Positions 6,479 to 8,538 of a stretch of 8,538 nucleotides of DNA are shown here, piece after piece (position 1 is the stretch's first letter; each line of letters opens with the position of its first letter). Source of the stretch: CAYGTS01 sp964352905 (GTDB taxonomy: Bacteria > Pseudomonadota > Gammaproteobacteria > JAHCLG01); NCBI GenBank assembly GCA_964352905.1, contig CAYGTS010000115.1, forward strand, positions 1 to 8,538, written 5' to 3'. The notes under the pieces were generated by a model. That model did no database searches and was not told the origin of the DNA. It was given only the letters and a program-made list of their open reading frames with translations. Made by a program: the position numbers and the translations under genes.

Positions 6479-6519
6479 GCAGGCCTTAACTATAACCCAA
6501 TCAACTAAGTATTTGATCG

Positions 6520-7896
6520 ATGCAAAAAATAACAATTTCACACACTGAACGGCGCGCAACTCTAGGCTTAGCTTTAATTTTTGCTTTTCGCATGTTGGGC
6601 TTATTTATGATTTTGCCGGTTTTTGCACTTTACGCGCACAAACAAGTACCCGGTGCTACACCATTCTTAATTGGCTTGGCGTTGGGTATTTACGGCCTAA
6701 CCCAATGTTTACTACAAATTCCGTTTGGCATGCTTTCAGATAAGTTAGGTCGTAAGCGTGTGATTGCGTTTGGCTTGGCATTATTTGCGCTGGGCAGTAT
6801 TGTTGCGGCAAAAGCACACAGCATGGATGGTTTAGTTATTGGCCGTGCGCTGCAAGGTGCGGGTGCAATTGGTTCAACGATTTTAGCCTTAGTTGCCGAT
6901 TTAACGCGTGAAGAGAAACGCACTAAAGCCATGGCAATGATCGGCATGACAATTGGTTTAACGTTTTCAATTGCGTTTATTTTAGGCCCCATTTTAGGTT
7001 CAGTGATTGGCGTTAGCGGCATTTTTTGGTTAACCGCGTTATTTGCGCTATGCGGTATTGTTATTTTATTTAAGGTTGTACCAACGCCCCTGCGCTCTGT
7101 TTTTCATCGTGATACAGAAGTATCGTTATCGCAATTAGGCAATATGTTAAAAAACAAACAATTGCTACGTTTAGATTTTGGTATTTTTACTTTGCATGCG
7201 ATTTTAACTGCCAGTTTTATTGCAATCCCAATTACCCTTGAAAAAATGGCGGGGATTCATGAAAATCAACAATGGCTTATTTATTTACCGGTGCTGGTCT
7301 TTGCTTTTATTGCCATGGTACCCTTTATCATTATCGCTGAAAAAAAGCGCAAAATGAAAAACGTTTTTGTTGGCGCTATCTTAATCTTAAGTTTAACCCA
7401 AATCGGTTTATTCTTAGGGCAACATTCTGTGGCACTCATCACGCTGTGTTTATTTGTTTTTTTCACTGCATTTACCTTATTAGAAGCATCTTTACCTTCA
7501 CTCATTTCTAAGATCGCACCAACTTCTGCTAAAGGTACGGCAATGGGGATCTACTCTAGCGCACAATTTTTTGGGATATTTGTAGGGGGCACTTTGGGTG
7601 GTTTGCTCTTTACACATTTTCATCAAAGTGGCATCTTTGCCATGACAACGATCTTGGCGCTGTTGTGGTTTTTGGTTGCCAAAACGATGGCCAAACCACC
7701 ACATTATGGCACGCACATGCTGCAAGTAGGCAAACTTGATACTGAAAAAGCCAAACAGTTATCCAATCTTTTGCTCACAAAACCTGGTGTCGCTGAGGTA
7801 GTTGTTTTAACTGATGATAGTGTGGCTTATTTGAAAGTTGATAATCAAATTGTAGATAAGGCGTTGTTACTTGATGTTGTAACGCAATTCAAATAG
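6520..7896 (+). CDS. yajR: YajR-like MFS transporter with C-terminal YAM domain
   Basis: This is an inner-membrane major facilitator superfamily protein, probably a proton-driven exporter; the substrate of the YajR group is not established. The 458 residues give about 12 hydrophobic segments (roughly 15-36, 48-68, 80-98, 103-127, 137-160, 165-186, 220-240, 251-273, 281-300, 304-325, 338-363, 370-389). The MFS motif A GMLSDKLGRKR (70-80), with Asp74 and Arg78, lies between segments 2 and 3. R109/GAGAIGST matches motif B in segment 4. After the last segment, residues about 398-458 form a small soluble domain (LLLTKPGVAEVVVLTDDSVAYLKVD is its core) like the ferredoxin-fold YAM domain of E. coli YajR, whose length is nearly the same. 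The start is fixed by the charged N-terminus before segment 1; the ribosome site is weak. ssb follows after 48 bp on the same strand and is probably co-transcribed. The YajR assignment is by remembered similarity. Confidence 0.88.
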   Translation: MQKITISHTERRATLGLALIFAFRMLGLFMILPVFALYAHKQVPGATPFLIGLALGIYGLTQCLLQIPFGMLSDKLGRKRVIAFGLALFALGSIVAAKAHSMDGLVIGRALQGAGAIGSTILALVADLTREEKRTKAMAMIGMTIGLTFSIAFILGPILGSVIGVSGIFWLTALFALCGIVILFKVVPTPLRSVFHRDTEVSLSQLGNMLKNKQLLRLDFGIFTLHAILTASFIAIPITLEKMAGIHENQQWLIYLPVLVFAFIAMVPFIIIAEKKRKMKNVFVGAILILSLTQIGLFLGQHSVALITLCLFVFFTAFTLLEASLPSLISKIAPTSAKGTAMGIYSSAQFFGIFVGGTLGGLLFTHFHQSGIFAMTTILALLWFLVAKTMAKPPHYGTHMLQVGKLDTEKAKQLSNLLLTKPGVAEVVVLTDDSVAYLKVDNQIVDKALLLDVVTQFK

Positions 7897-7932
7897 TGAG
7901 TCATTTCTGATACCATTACCCATTCGCATATT

Positions 7933-7938
7933 GAGGAG
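7933..7938 (+). promoter_or_regulatory. Strong ribosome-binding site of ssb
   Basis: GAGGAG lies 6 nt before the ATG at 7945. It is the best Shine-Dalgarno in the window and contrasts with the weak sites before queC and the MFS gene, fitting the high demand for SSB. Confidence 0.8.
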
Positions 7939-7944
7939 AAAATC

Positions 7945-8406
7945 ATGGCGCGCGGAATTAATAAAGTCATTTTAATTGGTAACCTAGGAGCCGATCCTGA
8001 AGTACGCTACATGCCAAGCGGCAGTGCAGTGGCCACAGTTAGTCTTGCCACCAGCGAAAGCTGGAAAGACAAACAAAGCGGTGAAATGCAAGAGCGCACT
8101 GAATGGCATCGTATTTCATTTTTTAACCGCCTTGCAGAAATTGCTGGCGAATATTTACGCAAAGGTTCTAAAATCTATGTTGAAGGTAGTTTACGTACAC
8201 GTAAATGGCAAGATAAAAATGGCGCTGATCGCTATACTACTGAAATTATTGCAAATAGCATGCAAATGTTAGATTCACGTGGTGGCAGCGGCGGCGCTGG
8301 TGCCGGTGGCAACATGCCACAATATAATGCGGCAGATGACATGCCAATGGGCGAACCCTCTGCAGTGGCATCACCGAATGATTTCGATGATGATATTCCT
8401 TTTTAA
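7945..8406 (+). CDS. ssb: Single-stranded DNA-binding protein SSB
   Basis: SSB coats single-stranded DNA as a tetramer in replication, recombination and repair and recruits partner proteins through its tail. The 153-residue product has an N-terminal OB fold (about 1-110) beginning ARGINKVILIGNLGADPEVRY, with the DNA-stacking aromatics Trp40, Trp54, Phe60 and Trp88 at the same positions as in E. coli. A Gly-rich linker (112-122) and a short acidic end DFDDDIPF (146-153) follow; the last six residues are the conserved partner-binding tip. The linker is shorter than in E. coli (178 residues), which is common. The start is set by the GAGGAG site and the canonical N-terminus. It follows the MFS gene by 48 bp and no strong separate promoter is evident. 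No clear LexA box is seen. Confidence 0.99.
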   Translation: MARGINKVILIGNLGADPEVRYMPSGSAVATVSLATSESWKDKQSGEMQERTEWHRISFFNRLAEIAGEYLRKGSKIYVEGSLRTRKWQDKNGADRYTTEIIANSMQMLDSRGGSGGAGAGGNMPQYNAADDMPMGEPSAVASPNDFDDDIPF

Positions 8407-8455
8407 ACAAACGGTATCTATGCCCAAAGCGATTAGAAAATAGGTTATCTCTTCT

Positions 8456-8495
8456 CCCGTCATTGCGGTTGCTACGCGCGTGGCCAGGAAAAGGA
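8456..8495. repeat. Possible degenerate REP-like repeat
   Basis: The order CCCGTCATTGCGG, then GCTACGCGCGTGG, then CCAGGAAAAGGAT resembles the widespread dispersed repeat class built around GTCATTGCG...CAATCCAG found in several intracellular and aquatic bacteria. Only one copy is in the window, so this rests on memory of the motif and not on repetition seen here. Confidence 0.3.
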
Positions 8496-8500
8496 TCTTT

Positions 8501-8533
8501 GAGCTAGCAAGCCTCGTAAAATTTTGCTAGTTC
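8501..8533. repeat. Hairpin-forming inverted repeat downstream of ssb
   Basis: GAGCTAGCAA (8501-8510) and TTGCTAGTTC (8524-8533) pair over 10 bp with one G-T wobble around a 13-nt loop. No T-run follows before the window ends, so it does not look like a complete intrinsic terminator. It may be part of a repeat that continues beyond the edge. Positions 8407-8538 hold no gene. Confidence 0.45.
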
Positions 8534-8538
8534 GAAGA

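Larger units (their letters stand above)
6445..6486. promoter_or_regulatory. Inverted repeat in the divergent promoter region (possible operator)
   Basis: AGGCCTGC (6445-6452) and GCAGGCCT (6479-6486) form a perfect 8-bp inverted pair separated by 26 bp. The right arm covers the expected start point of the MFS transcript and the left arm is next to the -10 of the divergent gene. The layout suits a repressor site, but there is no direct evidence that a protein binds. Confidence 0.35.

Noticed and set aside
1..8538. CRISPR array, tRNA or rRNA genes
   Set aside because: No regularly spaced direct repeats, cloverleaf or conserved rRNA segment was found by reading both strands.

Overview
The window is a stretch of moderately AT-rich chromosome, most likely from a gammaproteobacterium. 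The main clue is gene order: uvrA lies on the minus strand, and an MFS transporter followed by ssb lies on the plus strand. A uvrA/ssb neighbourhood is typical of Gammaproteobacteria, and UvrA, YajR-like MFS and SSB all resemble that class (SSB keeps the E. coli aromatic residues W40, W54, F60, W88 and ends in DDDIPF). A Legionellales or Coxiella-like host is plausible but is inference; nothing here fixes the genus.

Layout: (1) 1-116, part of a dispersed repeat running off the left edge. (2) 166-837 (+), queC, the enzyme that makes preQ0 for queuosine. (3) 845-2280, an unrecognised TPR/Sel1-like helical-repeat protein gene (928-2220, -), bracketed closely by inverted copies of one repeat arm. 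(4) 2281-2674, about 400 bp of non-coding DNA built largely from broken repeat copies. (5) 2675-5530 (-), complete uvrA with a perfect TATAAT -10 upstream. (6) 5599-5791, an intact 175-bp inverted-repeat element with a perfect 9-bp direct duplication on each side. (7) 5821-6372 (-), a small predicted secreted protein of unknown function. (8) a 147-bp divergent promoter region with an 8-bp dyad. (9) 6520-7896 (+), a YajR-like MFS transporter with a C-terminal YAM domain. (10) 7945-8406 (+), ssb. (11) 8407-8538, no gene, a possible degenerate repeat and a hairpin.

The most notable content is the repeat family. The element at 5608-5782 has the hallmarks of a MITE: imperfect terminal inverted repeats starting CAGC(G/A)ATTCCCGC, no coding capacity and a 9-bp target duplication. 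Pieces of the same family occur at 1-116, 845-925, 2231-2280, 2334-2370 and 2543-2665, so most gene boundaries from queC to uvrA carry a copy. Two of these inner arms are a perfect 50-bp inverted pair (67-116 and 2595-2644) enclosing queC and the TPR-like gene, which could allow inversion of a 2.5-kb segment. The TPR-like gene sits between two inverted arms as if it had replaced the centre of an element.

Functionally, uvrA (nucleotide excision repair) and ssb (single-strand DNA protection) are the DNA-maintenance pair. The MFS gene and ssb probably form a transcription unit. queC stands alone without other queuosine genes in view. No complete transposase, RNA gene or CRISPR array is visible.
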